In this document: positions 1 through 8,125 of the stretch, in pieces
Position numbering within the stretch: position 1 is the first letter of the stretch
Layout of the letters: every line of letters begins with the position of its first letter
DNA from: Acidovorax delafieldii
GTDB taxonomy: Bacteria > Pseudomonadota > Gammaproteobacteria > Burkholderiales > Burkholderiaceae_C
DNA: 64,000 nucleotides
NCBI GenBank assembly: GCA_002377855.1
Contig: DFQQ01000015.1
Span: 27,664 to 91,663, forward strand
Direction of reading: 5' to 3'
Position numbers and translations under genes: made by a program
Notes under the pieces: model-generated
Database searches by the model: none
What the model was told of the DNA's origin: nothing
Seen by the model: the letters and a program-made list of their open reading frames with translations, nothing else

Positions 1-923
1 CTTTTGCGAACGTGCAGAAAATAGCGGTCGTACAGCGTTTGCAAACCAAGGTAGTCAAATTGCAGGTCGCGTTGGGGCTTGAGCGCTGCGGCCAAGCGGG
101 GCAGGTTGAACTTCAGCAGGCGCTCGTCCAGCAGGTCGTTGTCCACGCCCTTTTGGATGAATTGAGGGAAATACTCGATATAGGCCTGTCCCATCAGGTC
201 CTGCGTCACGTCGCGCCCCAGCACTTCGCGAACGATGGTGTGCAACAGCAGGCGTGCGGTTGCGTAGGTGTAGTCAGGATCCTTCTCAATCAGAGTGCGG
301 GCAGCCAGGATGGATGCCTTGTACACCTCGTCCATGGGTACGCCGTCGTACAGGTTGCGCATGGTTTCGGCCACGATGGGGTCGGCCTTCACGTCTTGGC
401 CCAAACCAACGCAAGCTGACTCGATGAGCGACTGCAGGCGGCGTGGGTCCAGAGCCATGCGCTGGCCATTTTCCAGAACATGCAGTGCCGGCACTGCGGG
501 TGCGTGCTGCTGCACCTGGGTAGCGCGCTCCTGGGCGCGACGTTCACGGTACAGAACGTATGCACGTGCGACTTCGTGGTGGCCGCCGCGCATCAGGCCC
601 AGTTCGACCTGGTCTTGCACGTCTTCAATGTGAAAAGTGCCGCCGCCAGGGCGCGATCGCATCAGCGCACGGGTGACCCCTTGGGTCAATGCGTCCACCA
701 CTTCGCGCACGCTGGCCGAGGCCGCGCCCTGGGTGCCATGGACCGCCAAAAATGCCTTCATCAGTGCAATGGCGATCTTGGGTGCTTCGAACGGAACGAC
801 CGCGCCATTGCGCCGAATGATCTGATAGTGGCCCTGGGCATTGGCCGCCGAGTTGGCGGCGTCGCCTGCGACCTCTTCAGGGGTGGAACGCGCGGCGGTG
901 GGTGTGTTCAAAGCAGCTTGCAT
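1..923 (-). CDS. nrdA: Ribonucleoside-diphosphate reductase alpha subunit, N-terminal part (partial, runs off left edge)
   Basis: Large subunit of aerobic class I ribonucleotide reductase, which makes deoxyribonucleotides for DNA synthesis in the cytoplasm. Only the first 307 codons are present; the catalytic barrel lies beyond the left edge. Reading from the ATG at 923, residues about 32-120 form an ATP-cone allosteric domain (HYQIIRRNGAVVPFEAPKI, then FLAVHGTQG). The RNR N-terminal helical domain follows, including LYDGVPMDEVY and a segment ending YDRYFLHVRK. The start is supported by an AGAGAGGA-type ribosome-binding site just upstream. Tandem NrdR boxes at 1018-1065 show that it has its own regulated promoter, separate from the ampD-pilR operon upstream on the same strand. 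The family call is firm; class Ia is inferred from the ATP cone. Confidence 0.93.
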   Translation of the reverse strand, partial: MQAALNTPTAARSTPEEVAGDAANSAANAQGHYQIIRRNGAVVPFEAPKIAIALMKAFLAVHGTQGAASASVREVVDALTQGVTRALMRSRPGGGTFHIEDVQDQVELGLMRGGHHEVARAYVLYRERRAQERATQVQQHAPAVPALHVLENGQRMALDPRRLQSLIESACVGLGQDVKADPIVAETMRNLYDGVPMDEVYKASILAARTLIEKDPDYTYATARLLLHTIVREVLGRDVTQDLMGQAYIEYFPQFIQKGVDNDLLDERLLKFNLPRLAAALKPQRDLQFDYLGLQTLYDRYFLHVRK

Positions 924-1298
924 GGGTGTCCTCTCTGTGGGCTGAGTGGGGGATGAAATTGCAGAAGCCGGAGCTGCTGCCAAAGCGGAGCGCGTACGAC
1001 AGCTTTTTGACTGCCGCACACTATATATGGGGTGTGGATTGGGTTCAAGACACTACCGGTAGTGTACCGTCTGGTGTGCAAGAGTGCTCGAAACTACCTG
1101 TATCAGGCTTGCGCTCGCATCGGTGGGAGGCGAGCAAACCCGCGTTACCGCGGGGTTTGGAATGTCAGATGTCGTGGCTGTGCGGGCTGTCGCGGCGTTT
1201 GCCCTGCGGGGGCGCTTGCAGCCTGATTCGTTGCTTTTGAAGGGGCGCGATCCTACCCTGAATCCGCCGCCAGTTTTTAACCTGAACCTGGGTCGGGT
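924..1298. other. nrdA upstream region
   Basis: This 375-bp gap lies between the ampD stop and the nrdA start. It holds the two NrdR boxes (1018-1065). It also holds a GC-rich hairpin at 1135-1159 (CAAACCCGCG, loop TTAC, then CGCGGGGTTTG with one bulge). The hairpin has no T-tract on either strand, so it is at best a weak terminator for ampD. I see no credible gene in this gap. Confidence 0.6.
1018..1065 (-). promoter_or_regulatory. Tandem NrdR boxes upstream of nrdA
   Basis: Two 16-bp sites match the NrdR consensus acaCwAtATaTwgtgt. Box 1 at 1018-1033 is acactatatatggggt. Box 2 at 1050-1065 is acactaccggtagtgt, a perfect palindrome. They start exactly 32 bp apart, about three helical turns, which is the usual NrdR spacing. 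They lie 95-142 bp upstream of the nrdA start. NrdR represses RNR genes in response to (d)ATP, so this should be the nrdA operator and promoter. Confidence 0.85.
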
Positions 1299-1892
1299 TT
1301 ACGTGGGGGTCGCTTGACGTGGCAGCTCGAGGATGCTTGGGCCCAGGGCACGGGCCAGTTTCTGCCAATCAAACCCAGGCCCTGGGTCCTGCTTGCGGCC
1401 GGGGGCCACGTGTTCGTGCCCCGCCACGTAGCGCAAGGGATAGCGCTGGGCGAGGTCGCGGCACAGCGCCGCAAGGGCGGTGTACTGGGCCGGTTCAAAA
1501 AGCTCTCCCTCCAGGCCCTCCAGCTCTATACCAATGGAGTCATCGTTGCAGTTGGCTTTGCCGCGGTATGAAGACTGTCCTGCGTGCCACGCGCGCTGAT
1601 CGCAATCGACAAATTGCCATAACTGACCGCTGCGCTCAATAAAGAAGTGAGAAGAGACCTGCAGTCCGCGGATCTGCTGGTAGTAGGGGTGGGCGTCCCA
1701 GTCGAGGCAATTGGTAAACAATTGCTGGACAGCACCGGTGCCATATTGACCGGGGGGCAGGCTGATGGAATGCACGACCACCAGGTCGACGGCGCCGGAT
1801 GCGCTTTGCGGCCGCTGGCCGAAATTGGGGGAAGGCAGATGCACTGCGCCGCGATGCCAGCCATCGGCCCACATGGTTTGCAGCGCTGCCAT
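1299..1892 (-). CDS. ampD: 1,6-anhydro-N-acetylmuramyl-L-alanine amidase AmpD
   Basis: Cytoplasmic zinc amidase that removes the peptide from anhydro-muropeptides during cell-wall recycling; its loss derepresses ampC in bacteria with AmpR. The 197-aa protein has the Amidase_2 fold. Predicted zinc ligands are His41 (VVVHSISLP), His159 (AGHEHVAPGRK) and Asp169 (KQDPGPGFDW), with Glu123 (GIELEG) and Lys167 as the expected catalytic pair. ATG at 1892 is chosen. A TTG at 1901 would overlap the pilR stop and add only three residues. It is the last gene of the ccsA-PP0621-pilS-pilR-ampD run and begins 1 bp after pilR ends, so it is probably translationally coupled. Confidence 0.93.
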   Translation of the reverse strand: MAALQTMWADGWHRGAVHLPSPNFGQRPQSASGAVDLVVVHSISLPPGQYGTGAVQQLFTNCLDWDAHPYYQQIRGLQVSSHFFIERSGQLWQFVDCDQRAWHAGQSSYRGKANCNDDSIGIELEGLEGELFEPAQYTALAALCRDLAQRYPLRYVAGHEHVAPGRKQDPGPGFDWQKLARALGPSILELPRQATPT

Positions 1893-1893
1893 A

Positions 1894-3420
1894 TCAGCCA
1901 ATCTCGTCTTGGAAGTCCTGATCGTTGGGCACGCTGATGTTCAGGCGTGCAATCCGGTAGCGAATCTGACGCAGGCTGATGCCCAAGCGTGCCGCGGTGG
2001 CCGTGCGATTAAAGCCCGTTTCCTTGAGGGCACGAACCAGTATGTCGCGCTCCTGCTGGTCGAGCCACGCCTGCAAATCGTTGGGCAAGGGAGCGGATCC
2101 GGCTGCGCTGGTCTCTGCGCTGGCGCGGTCCTGATCGTTGCCTACCTGTGGCTCGGCGGCGTATCTGTCTTGTCCCCGCTGGACAGGGGGCGTCGTGTGG
2201 TGTGCGGTGCTTGTGGATGCGAAAGCCTCGACCTGCAACTCATCGCCGTCGCTCAGCGCTACCGCTCGGTGCAACACGTTTTCCAGTTCACGCACATTGC
2301 CGGTGAGTGGGTGCGCGGCAATTGCCTGGAGTGCTTGTTCCGTGAGTCGAGGCACGGGCATGCCCGATTCCTGGCCAATTCGTTTCAGCAGCGTCGCGCA
2401 CAGGGCCGGAAGGTCTTCCCGGCGCTCGCGCAGCGGGGGAATGACAATCTCGATCACGTTGAGACGGTAGTACAGATCCTGGCGGAAACGCCCCGCCTGT
2501 ACGTCTGCGGCGAGATCGCGGTGCGTGGCGCTCACGATCCGCACATCCACCGTCTCCTCCTGCGTGGAGCCCAGAGGGCGCACGCTGCGTTCCTGGATAG
2601 CGCGCAGCAACTTGGATTGCATGGCCAGGGGCAAGTCACCAATTTCATCGAGGAACAGGGTGCCGCCGCGTGCGGCCTGAAAGTACCCGTCCCTGTCCTG
2701 GGCGGCGCCGGTGTATGAGCCCTTGCGGGCTCCGAAGAATTCGGCTTCCAGCAGGTTCTCCGGGATCGCGCCACAGTTCACGGCGATGCAGGGGCCTTCC
2801 GCGCGCTGGCTGCAGGCGTGCAGCGCCTGTGCGACGAGTTCCTTGCCGGTCCCGGATTCGCCGTGGACCAGCACCGGGGCCATGCCCCTGGCCACCTTGG
2901 CGATGCGCTGCTTGACGTTGCGCATCGCTTCCGACTCGCCCACCAGCCGGTCCAGCGATGAGTGGATGGAGGCGGCCGTGCCTGTGTCAGAGCCGCTGTG
3001 GCGCTGGGCTGTGCCACCTCGCGGCGCGCGCGGCGCGGGTGTCGCGCCGGTGCCCTGGACTGCAGAAGCCACCACCGATCGAAACTGCTTGAGGTCCACC
3101 GGTTTGGTAAGGTAGTCGAAAGCGCCGGCCCGCAGAGCTTCCACGGCATTCTCTGCGGACCCATAAGCGGTCATGACCACACAGCGCTCGCGGCGTTGCT
3201 GATCGCGCAGGTCTTGCAAAATTTCCATGCCAAAGCCGTCGGGCAATCGCATGTCGGTGATCACGACGTCAAAAGGCCGGCCCTTGAGTTGATCGCGTGC
3301 CTCCTGTACGGTGGATGCTGTCTCCACCCGGTAGCCTTCGCGCAGCAGGGTCAACTCATACAGGGTGCGCAGGTCGGGTTCGTCATCAATGACCAGTATG
3401 GAGGCGGCAGGGGCGTTCAT
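1894..3420 (-). CDS. pilR: Sigma-54-dependent response regulator PilR
   Basis: DNA-binding activator of type IV pilin transcription, partner of PilS. The 508-aa protein has a receiver domain at 1-115 with acidic pocket Asp12/Asp13, phosphoacceptor Asp56, Thr84 and Lys106. A linker of about 40 residues follows. The AAA+ domain has Walker A GESGTGKE at 187-194, the sigma-54 contact loop GSYTGA at 234-239 (a GAFTGA variant) and Walker B GTLFLDE at 254-260. A Fis-type helix-turn-helix lies at about 471-493. The ATG at 3420 starts cleanly at the receiver domain; the frame is open further upstream but inside pilS. It begins 5 bp after the pilS stop. The specific PilR call rests on the partner kinase. 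Confidence 0.92.
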   Translation of the reverse strand: MNAPAASILVIDDEPDLRTLYELTLLREGYRVETASTVQEARDQLKGRPFDVVITDMRLPDGFGMEILQDLRDQQRRERCVVMTAYGSAENAVEALRAGAFDYLTKPVDLKQFRSVVASAVQGTGATPAPRAPRGGTAQRHSGSDTGTAASIHSSLDRLVGESEAMRNVKQRIAKVARGMAPVLVHGESGTGKELVAQALHACSQRAEGPCIAVNCGAIPENLLEAEFFGARKGSYTGAAQDRDGYFQAARGGTLFLDEIGDLPLAMQSKLLRAIQERSVRPLGSTQEETVDVRIVSATHRDLAADVQAGRFRQDLYYRLNVIEIVIPPLRERREDLPALCATLLKRIGQESGMPVPRLTEQALQAIAAHPLTGNVRELENVLHRAVALSDGDELQVEAFASTSTAHHTTPPVQRGQDRYAAEPQVGNDQDRASAETSAAGSAPLPNDLQAWLDQQERDILVRALKETGFNRTATAARLGISLRQIRYRIARLNISVPNDQDFQDEIG

Positions 3421-3425
3421 GGTTC

Positions 3426-5135
3426 TCAGATAACGATCGAATCGAAAAGCGTTGCGGGCTCTATGGCCCGGGTGGTTCGGCGAAAAGCCACCGTAAAGGC
3501 GTTGCCCCCGATGACTCCGCGTGCGGTGGCCCGGGTGGTGCGCTGGTAGCTGATGGACGCGCCGTGCCTTTGGCACAGCTCGCGACAAATATAGAGGCCC
3601 AGGCCACTGGAGCGGCTTTCGGAGGAGAAGAACGGCTCAAACAAGTGGCGTTCCACCGACTTGTCCATGGGTGCACCATCGCTCCACACTTGCAGCGTGA
3701 TCTGTCCGGTGGCGCTGGTGCGTGTCTGCACGGTGAGTGAATCTTCCTCGTGCCCCATGTAGCGCAGGGCGTTGTCCAGCAGGTTCACCAGCACGCGGCG
3801 CAAATGCTCGGGGTCAAACTCCACATGCACGATGGAGGCCTCCAGCAGAAGCTGCGCCCGTCGCCGCACCGGGTCTTGGCTGCTCCAGTCACTCCATACT
3901 TGCGCCACGGTAGCGTCCAGCGCCAGCGTCACCCCTGGCGCCTGGCTGATCTGGTGCTGTACGCGGGCAATGTCCAGCACTTCCTCCGCAATCCGCGCCA
4001 GGCGGTCTGCATTTTGCTGCACCATTTGCGCCAGCCGTTTCTGGCCGGGATCCTGCAGGTCTTCTTCCAGCAGCGCGTTGGCCTGCACGATGGCCGCCAG
4101 GGGGTTGCGGATCTCATGCGCCACCGCGGCAGACATGCGGCCCATGGCGGCGAGTTTCTCGGTGCGCAGCCGCGCTTCCATCTCCCGCAGATCGTGCAGG
4201 AACATGACGCAAAGCCGCTCGGCACGGCTGTCTTGGTCGCTCGGCGTGGATGTGAGCCACGTGCGCACATGCAGGCCCATGGGGCTCTCACCGGGATGAA
4301 GCAGCGCGACGTCAGCGGTTTGCGGCTGCTCTTGGTCAAAGGTGCGGTGTGCCAGCGTCACCAGCGGCTGCCAGCCTTCGCAGCGCCCCAGCGAAAACGG
4401 CAGCTCTGCGCGCTGGCTGTCTCCGAGCAAGCCTTGCGCGGCAGGGTTGGCCATGCGCACGGTGTCGTTCTCGTCCACCACCAGCACGCCGTCACTCAGG
4501 TGTTCTATCACCAGCGAACTGACCTGGGTTTGCACCTGCGCAGCCATGCGGCTGCGCTCGGCAACTTCCTGTTCACCCACCAGCCGCGCCGACAGCTGGT
4601 GTACCAGGTACGTCACTACAAAGTAGCCCGTGCCGGTGAGCGCACTTTGCAGATAGCGCTGCGTATCCTCGCCTTGCGACTGGACACCGCTCCACCAGGC
4701 CCACACAAGCAGCAAGAGCGTCACTGCAGCGGTAGTGCCCAGGGCAAGCGTCAAGGTGCCCAGCACCGCGGCCATCAGGATGGGGAGCCCGAACAGAGGC
4801 GTGTAGTTCATTGCCCCGGACTGCAGCAATTGAAGGGCGCACACCACCACGATGTCCACGCCGATCGAGGGGAGCCATTGTGGGCCGGTTCCCGGCGAAG
4901 GGGGCGCGTGGCGTCCCAGAATCCGCAGCAACACCGCGGCAAACAGGTAGGCGGCGCAAACGGCCATCACGGCGGGCGTGGAGGCTTGCGCCTGGTTGAA
5001 CGCCAGCCCCAGCAACTGCAGCACCAGCAGGGCCACGGCGATCATCACCCGGCCGGTGAGAAAGCCGCGCCACAGCCGCACAAAGGGTGCGTCGGTGGTG
5101 TGTAGCCGGCCATCGCTCAAGGGGGCATCCTTCAC
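3426..5135 (-). CDS. pilS: Sensor histidine kinase PilS
   Basis: Membrane histidine kinase that controls type IV pilus genes through PilR. The 569-aa protein has an N-terminal block of about six membrane segments (residues about 25-185), as in PilS, then a PAS-like region around SDGVLVVDENDTVRMANPAA. The transmitter has the H-box AVAHEIRNPLAAI with phosphoacceptor His340, the N-box NLLDNALRYM (Asn455) and the glycine-rich SGLGLYICREL near 511-521. The GTG start at 5135 overlaps the stop of the preceding gene as GTGA, which suggests translational coupling. The likely target operon (fimT to pilE) is at 25.7-34.3 kb. Whether these minor pilins or a distant pilA are the real targets cannot be seen here. 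Confidence 0.92.
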   Translation of the reverse strand: MKDAPLSDGRLHTTDAPFVRLWRGFLTGRVMIAVALLVLQLLGLAFNQAQASTPAVMAVCAAYLFAAVLLRILGRHAPPSPGTGPQWLPSIGVDIVVVCALQLLQSGAMNYTPLFGLPILMAAVLGTLTLALGTTAAVTLLLLVWAWWSGVQSQGEDTQRYLQSALTGTGYFVVTYLVHQLSARLVGEQEVAERSRMAAQVQTQVSSLVIEHLSDGVLVVDENDTVRMANPAAQGLLGDSQRAELPFSLGRCEGWQPLVTLAHRTFDQEQPQTADVALLHPGESPMGLHVRTWLTSTPSDQDSRAERLCVMFLHDLREMEARLRTEKLAAMGRMSAAVAHEIRNPLAAIVQANALLEEDLQDPGQKRLAQMVQQNADRLARIAEEVLDIARVQHQISQAPGVTLALDATVAQVWSDWSSQDPVRRRAQLLLEASIVHVEFDPEHLRRVLVNLLDNALRYMGHEEDSLTVQTRTSATGQITLQVWSDGAPMDKSVERHLFEPFFSSESRSSGLGLYICRELCQRHGASISYQRTTRATARGVIGGNAFTVAFRRTTRAIEPATLFDSIVI

Positions 5136-5362
5136 GGGGCCGACGGACCCGCGCGCAAGTGGTCTGCGCAGCAGTAGTGCGCGCCGTACTGGACGATGGC
5201 ATCACTGCGGGGCAGGTGCAGGCCGCAGTGGGCGCACGCCACCATGTCCTGCGGCGCGGGTGGCTGTGGTGCCTTGGTGCGTTCCGGTGCTGCAGGCTCA
5301 CGCCGGCTTTTCCAGAGGCTGAAAGCAATCACCAGCACCACCAGCAAGACGAGGTATTTCAT
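5132..5362 (-). CDS. PP0621-like small membrane-anchored Cys-rich protein
   Basis: A 76-aa protein of unknown function. It has one N-terminal membrane segment (MKYLVLLVVLVIAFSLW), a basic and proline-rich linker, and a small cysteine/histidine cluster (CAHCGLHLP then YCCADH) that could bind zinc. The layout resembles the PP0621 family found next to pilS in betaproteobacteria, as I remember it. The ATG at 5362 overlaps the upstream gene as ATGA, and the stop overlaps the pilS GTG. It is therefore locked into the operon and may share regulation with PilS/PilR. No enzyme function can be inferred. Confidence 0.8.
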   Translation of the reverse strand: MKYLVLLVVLVIAFSLWKSRREPAAPERTKAPQPPAPQDMVACAHCGLHLPRSDAIVQYGAHYCCADHLRAGPSAP

Positions 5363-6156
5363 GCGGTGCGGCCCAGGACGACTTCCAGCACGAAGCGCGA
5401 GCCGACATAGGCCAGCATCAGCAGCGCAGAGCCCGCGTACAGCAGGCGCACGGCGTTGCGTCCGCGCCAGCCAAAGCGTGCGCGTCCCAGCAGCAGCGCG
5501 GCAAACATGAGCCACGACAGCAGAGAAAAAATGGCCTTGTGGTCCCAGCGCCAGGCGCGGCCATACAGCATTTCACTGAAAAGCCAGCCGGCCAGCAGCG
5601 TGGCGCTGAGCAAGACAAATCCTGCGGTCACAAAGCGAAAGGTCAAGCGCTCCAGCGTCAGCAGCGGAATGCCGCTGTGGGGGTCTTCGGCCAGCCGGAT
5701 GTGGCGCTCGGCCCGGGTCATCAGCCAGGCGTGCACCACGGCCGCAGCAAACAAGCCGTAGCAAGCGATGCCCAGTGCCAGGTGCAGCGGCAGCCAGGCC
5801 GAAGCAGTCACGTGCAGTGGCTGCCCCGGAAACAGGAGCGCCAGCACGATGGTGGCGGCCCCCAGCGCGGCAAGCACCCACCGCGCCTGCATCTGCGGAA
5901 AAAGCTGGCGCTCTACCGCGTACACGGTGAGCACCAGCCACGCAGTCATCGACAACGCAGGTGCAAACCCGAAGCGTGGCGCCTCGCCCCACAGGCCCCA
6001 CACCAGCAAAGCGCCGTGCAGCACCCAGGCCAGCAGCAGGGCATTGCGCGAGGCGGCTGCACCCATGCGGGAGGCCGCTGCGGCGGGTGCGGCGTATGCC
6101 AAGGCTGCGGCAAGGGCCAGCAGCCAGCTGACGGGGGAAGCACTGGGTAAAATCAT
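5359..6156 (-). CDS. Cytochrome c assembly family membrane protein (CcsA/HemX/YpjD-like)
   Basis: A 265-aa integral membrane protein with about eight hydrophobic helices and the CcsA-family layout, starting MILPSASPVSWLLALAAALA. A conserved segment near the C terminus (RAWRWDHKAIFSLLSW) carries the tryptophan/histidine arrangement expected for haem handling in this superfamily. Relatives take part in cytochrome c maturation or haem-linked functions, but the pilS-adjacent type is not well characterised. It is the first gene of the run ending in ampD. It is divergent from ffh, with 106 bp between the two starts that must hold both promoters. Family is confident; exact role is not. Confidence 0.87.
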   Translation of the reverse strand: MILPSASPVSWLLALAAALAYAAPAAAASRMGAAASRNALLLAWVLHGALLVWGLWGEAPRFGFAPALSMTAWLVLTVYAVERQLFPQMQARWVLAALGAATIVLALLFPGQPLHVTASAWLPLHLALGIACYGLFAAAVVHAWLMTRAERHIRLAEDPHSGIPLLTLERLTFRFVTAGFVLLSATLLAGWLFSEMLYGRAWRWDHKAIFSLLSWLMFAALLLGRARFGWRGRNAVRLLYAGSALLMLAYVGSRFVLEVVLGRTA

Positions 6157-6262
6157 GGGTCACAGTTTAGCCTTTCGCCCACTGCCAGCGCTCTGGCAAA
6201 CCTGCCTGCATTTGACTTGTGTGCAGGTTGCGGCTTACCCCGGAACCTTTCCAGAACTCCCT

Positions 6263-7645
6263 ATGGCCTCCGCACTCACCGACAAACTCACGCGACTCGT
6301 CAAGGAGATGCGCGGCCAGGCCCGCATCACCGAATCCAACGTCACCGACATGCTGCGCGAGGTGCGCATGGCGCTGCTGGAGGCCGATGTCGCCCTGCCC
6401 GTGGTGCGTGACTTCATCGCCCGCGTCAAGGAAAAGGCGCTGGGACAGGAGGTGCTGGGGTCCCTCAAGCCGGGGCAGACGCTGGTCAGCATCGTCAACC
6501 GCGAACTGGCTGCCACCATGGGCGAAGGCGTGGCCGACATCAACTTGGCTGCCCAGCCACCGGCCGTGATCCTGATGGCGGGCTTGCAGGGGGCCGGTAA
6601 AACCACCACCACCGCCAAGCTGGCCAAGCACCTGATTGAAAAGCGCAAGAAGAAGGTGCTGACGGTATCGGGCGACGTGTACCGCCCCGCGGCCATCGAA
6701 CAGCTCAAGACCGTGACCGCCCAGGCCGGTGCCGAGTGGTTCCCCAGCACCCCTGACCAAAAGCCGCTGGACATTGCCAACGCGGCGCTGGACTACGCCA
6801 AGAAGCACTACTTTGATGTGCTGCTGGTGGACACGGCGGGCCGCCTGGCGATTGACGAAGCCTTGATGAAGGAAATCAAGGACTTGCATGCCGCCATCAA
6901 CCCCGTCGAAACCCTGTTCGTGGTAGACGCCATGCAGGGGCAGGACGCGATCAATACCGCCAAGGCCTTCAAAGAGGCGCTGCCGCTCACCGGCATCGTG
7001 CTGACCAAGCTCGATGGCGACTCGCGCGGCGGTGCGGCGCTGTCGGTGCGCCAGATCACCGGCGCGCCCATCAAGTTTGCGGGTGTGTCTGAAAAGATTG
7101 ACGGGCTGGAGGTGTTCGACGCCGAACGCCACGCAGGCCGCATCCTGGGCATGGGTGACATCGTGGCGCTGGTGGAGCAGGTCACGGCAGGCGTGGACAT
7201 GGAGGCCGCCCAAAAGCTGGCCGCCAAGGTCAAGAGCGGTGACGGCTTTGACCTGAACGACTTCCTCTCGCAGATTCAGCAGATGAAGCAGATGGGTGGC
7301 CTGTCCAGCCTGATGGACAAGTTGCCGTCTCAACTCACCGCCAAGGCGGGCTCCATCGACATGGACAAGGCCGAAAAAGACATCAAGCGCAAGGAGGGCA
7401 TCATCCAGAGCATGACGCCGCTGGAGCGCCGCAAGCCCGACCTCATCAAGGCCACCCGCAAAAAGCGCATTGCTGCGGGTGCTGGCGTGCATGTGCAAGA
7501 GGTGAACCGCCTGCTCAAGGAGTTTGAGCAGATGCAGGACATGATGAAGAAGATGAAGGGCGGCGGCCTGATGAAGATGATGAAACGCATGGGCGGCATG
7601 AAGGGCCTGGGCGGCATGCCCAAGATGCCGTTTGGCGGGTCTTGA
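6263..7645 (+). CDS. ffh: Signal recognition particle protein Ffh
   Basis: SRP54-family GTPase. It binds 4.5S RNA and signal sequences of nascent inner-membrane proteins and docks them with FtsY. The 460-aa protein has an N domain (ALTDKLTRLVKEMRGQARI) and a G domain with P-loop GLQGAGKTTTT near residue 107, then DTAGR and TKLDGD. The C-terminal M domain is rich in methionine (MQDMMKKMKGGGLMKMMKR). The ATG at 6263 gives the normal N terminus, although the frame is open far upstream through the antisense of the ccsA-like gene. A strong terminator follows at 7701-7739. Confidence 0.97.
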   Translation: MASALTDKLTRLVKEMRGQARITESNVTDMLREVRMALLEADVALPVVRDFIARVKEKALGQEVLGSLKPGQTLVSIVNRELAATMGEGVADINLAAQPPAVILMAGLQGAGKTTTTAKLAKHLIEKRKKKVLTVSGDVYRPAAIEQLKTVTAQAGAEWFPSTPDQKPLDIANAALDYAKKHYFDVLLVDTAGRLAIDEALMKEIKDLHAAINPVETLFVVDAMQGQDAINTAKAFKEALPLTGIVLTKLDGDSRGGAALSVRQITGAPIKFAGVSEKIDGLEVFDAERHAGRILGMGDIVALVEQVTAGVDMEAAQKLAAKVKSGDGFDLNDFLSQIQQMKQMGGLSSLMDKLPSQLTAKAGSIDMDKAEKDIKRKEGIIQSMTPLERRKPDLIKATRKKRIAAGAGVHVQEVNRLLKEFEQMQDMMKKMKGGGLMKMMKRMGGMKGLGGMPKMPFGGS

Positions 7646-7647
7646 AA

Positions 7648-7699
7648 TTTGCTATTGAATCAATAGCTGCTGGCGCTTGATGGATAAGCGCTAGGAGCC
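7648..7699 (+). repeat. About 50-bp hairpin repeat, copy A
   Basis: This is the clearest copy of an interspersed repeat seen elsewhere in the window. A left arm tttgctattgaatcaatagc folds on itself (GCTATTG/CAATAGC). A right arm pairs GCGCTT with AAGCGC around tgatggat. It begins 3 bp after the ffh stop and runs into the ffh terminator. Other copies or pieces are at 9242, 20008, 24832, 39116, 63145 and 63829. Confidence 0.75.
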
Positions 7700-7700
7700 A

Positions 7701-7739
7701 AAAAGGCGCAAAACCTTTGCAGGGTTTGCGCCTTTTTTC
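7701..7739. terminator. Bidirectional rho-independent terminator between ffh and 7738-8109
   Basis: AAAAGGCGCAAA pairs with TTTGCGCCTTTT (12 bp), extended by further pairs around one bulged A, with T-tracts on both sides. It can stop ffh on the plus strand and the facing hypothetical gene on the minus strand. The T-tract ends directly at the stop codon of the minus-strand gene (7738-7740). Confidence 0.9.
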
Positions 7740-8109
7740 ATGGCTGCTGTGGTGGGCTGGCCGGGCCTTCACCTTCGGCCCCATCCTCGGCGGTGGGCGG
7801 GGTGAGCACGGGGCATGGCCAGTTCAGCAGCTCTGCCAGCCGGGTGGTGATCCAGGTTGCTTCTTCGACCGAAACACCAGACTCCGCCGTGCACAGCCCG
7901 GCGTGGATGCGCCGCAAGATCTCTGTTTCTGACGGGGCCTGCACGTGGTACAGCGTTTGCGCGTGTTCCACCAGGTGCCCGGCCAGGTCTTCGCACAGCT
8001 CGTAGCGGCCGCGCACGACGGAGGCCGGCTCGCGCAGGCGCTGGCGGCTGTCGGCATACACCGCCAGGAACGAGGGTGGGACGTGGATCTGGTTGTCTTC
8101 TTCGTGCAT
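7738..8109 (-). CDS. Conserved hypothetical protein (123 aa)
   Basis: A soluble, acidic, helical protein with no signal peptide or membrane segment. The ATG at 8109 gives MHEEDNQIHVPPSFLAVY; the frame is open to 8178 but would then overlap the upstream gene. Recognisable features are RYELCEDLAGHLVEHAQ and a C-terminal EEATWITTRLAELLNW helix. Similar short proteins occur in Comamonadaceae and I recall them being labelled 'ATPase with chaperone activity', but no Walker motif is present, so I do not adopt that name. It lies 16 bp downstream of 8126-8380 and is probably co-transcribed with it. Function unknown. Confidence 0.72.
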   Translation of the reverse strand: MHEEDNQIHVPPSFLAVYADSRQRLREPASVVRGRYELCEDLAGHLVEHAQTLYHVQAPSETEILRRIHAGLCTAESGVSVEEATWITTRLAELLNWPCPVLTPPTAEDGAEGEGPASPPQQP

Positions 8110-8125
8110 GGGCGGATGGAGTGAC

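Noticed and set aside
1135..1159. Intrinsic terminator of ampD
   Set aside because: The hairpin is good but lacks a T-tract on either strand and lies 140 bp beyond the stop.
1765..2718. A 317-codon plus-strand open frame opposite pilR
   Set aside because: Antisense to PilR, whose AAA+ motifs are intact on the other strand.
3750..5105. A 451-codon plus-strand open frame opposite pilS
   Set aside because: Antisense shadow; no domain and extreme His/Gln content.
6167..7498. A 443-codon minus-strand open frame across ffh
   Set aside because: Antisense shadow of ffh, rich in His/Gln/Leu, with no recognisable motif.
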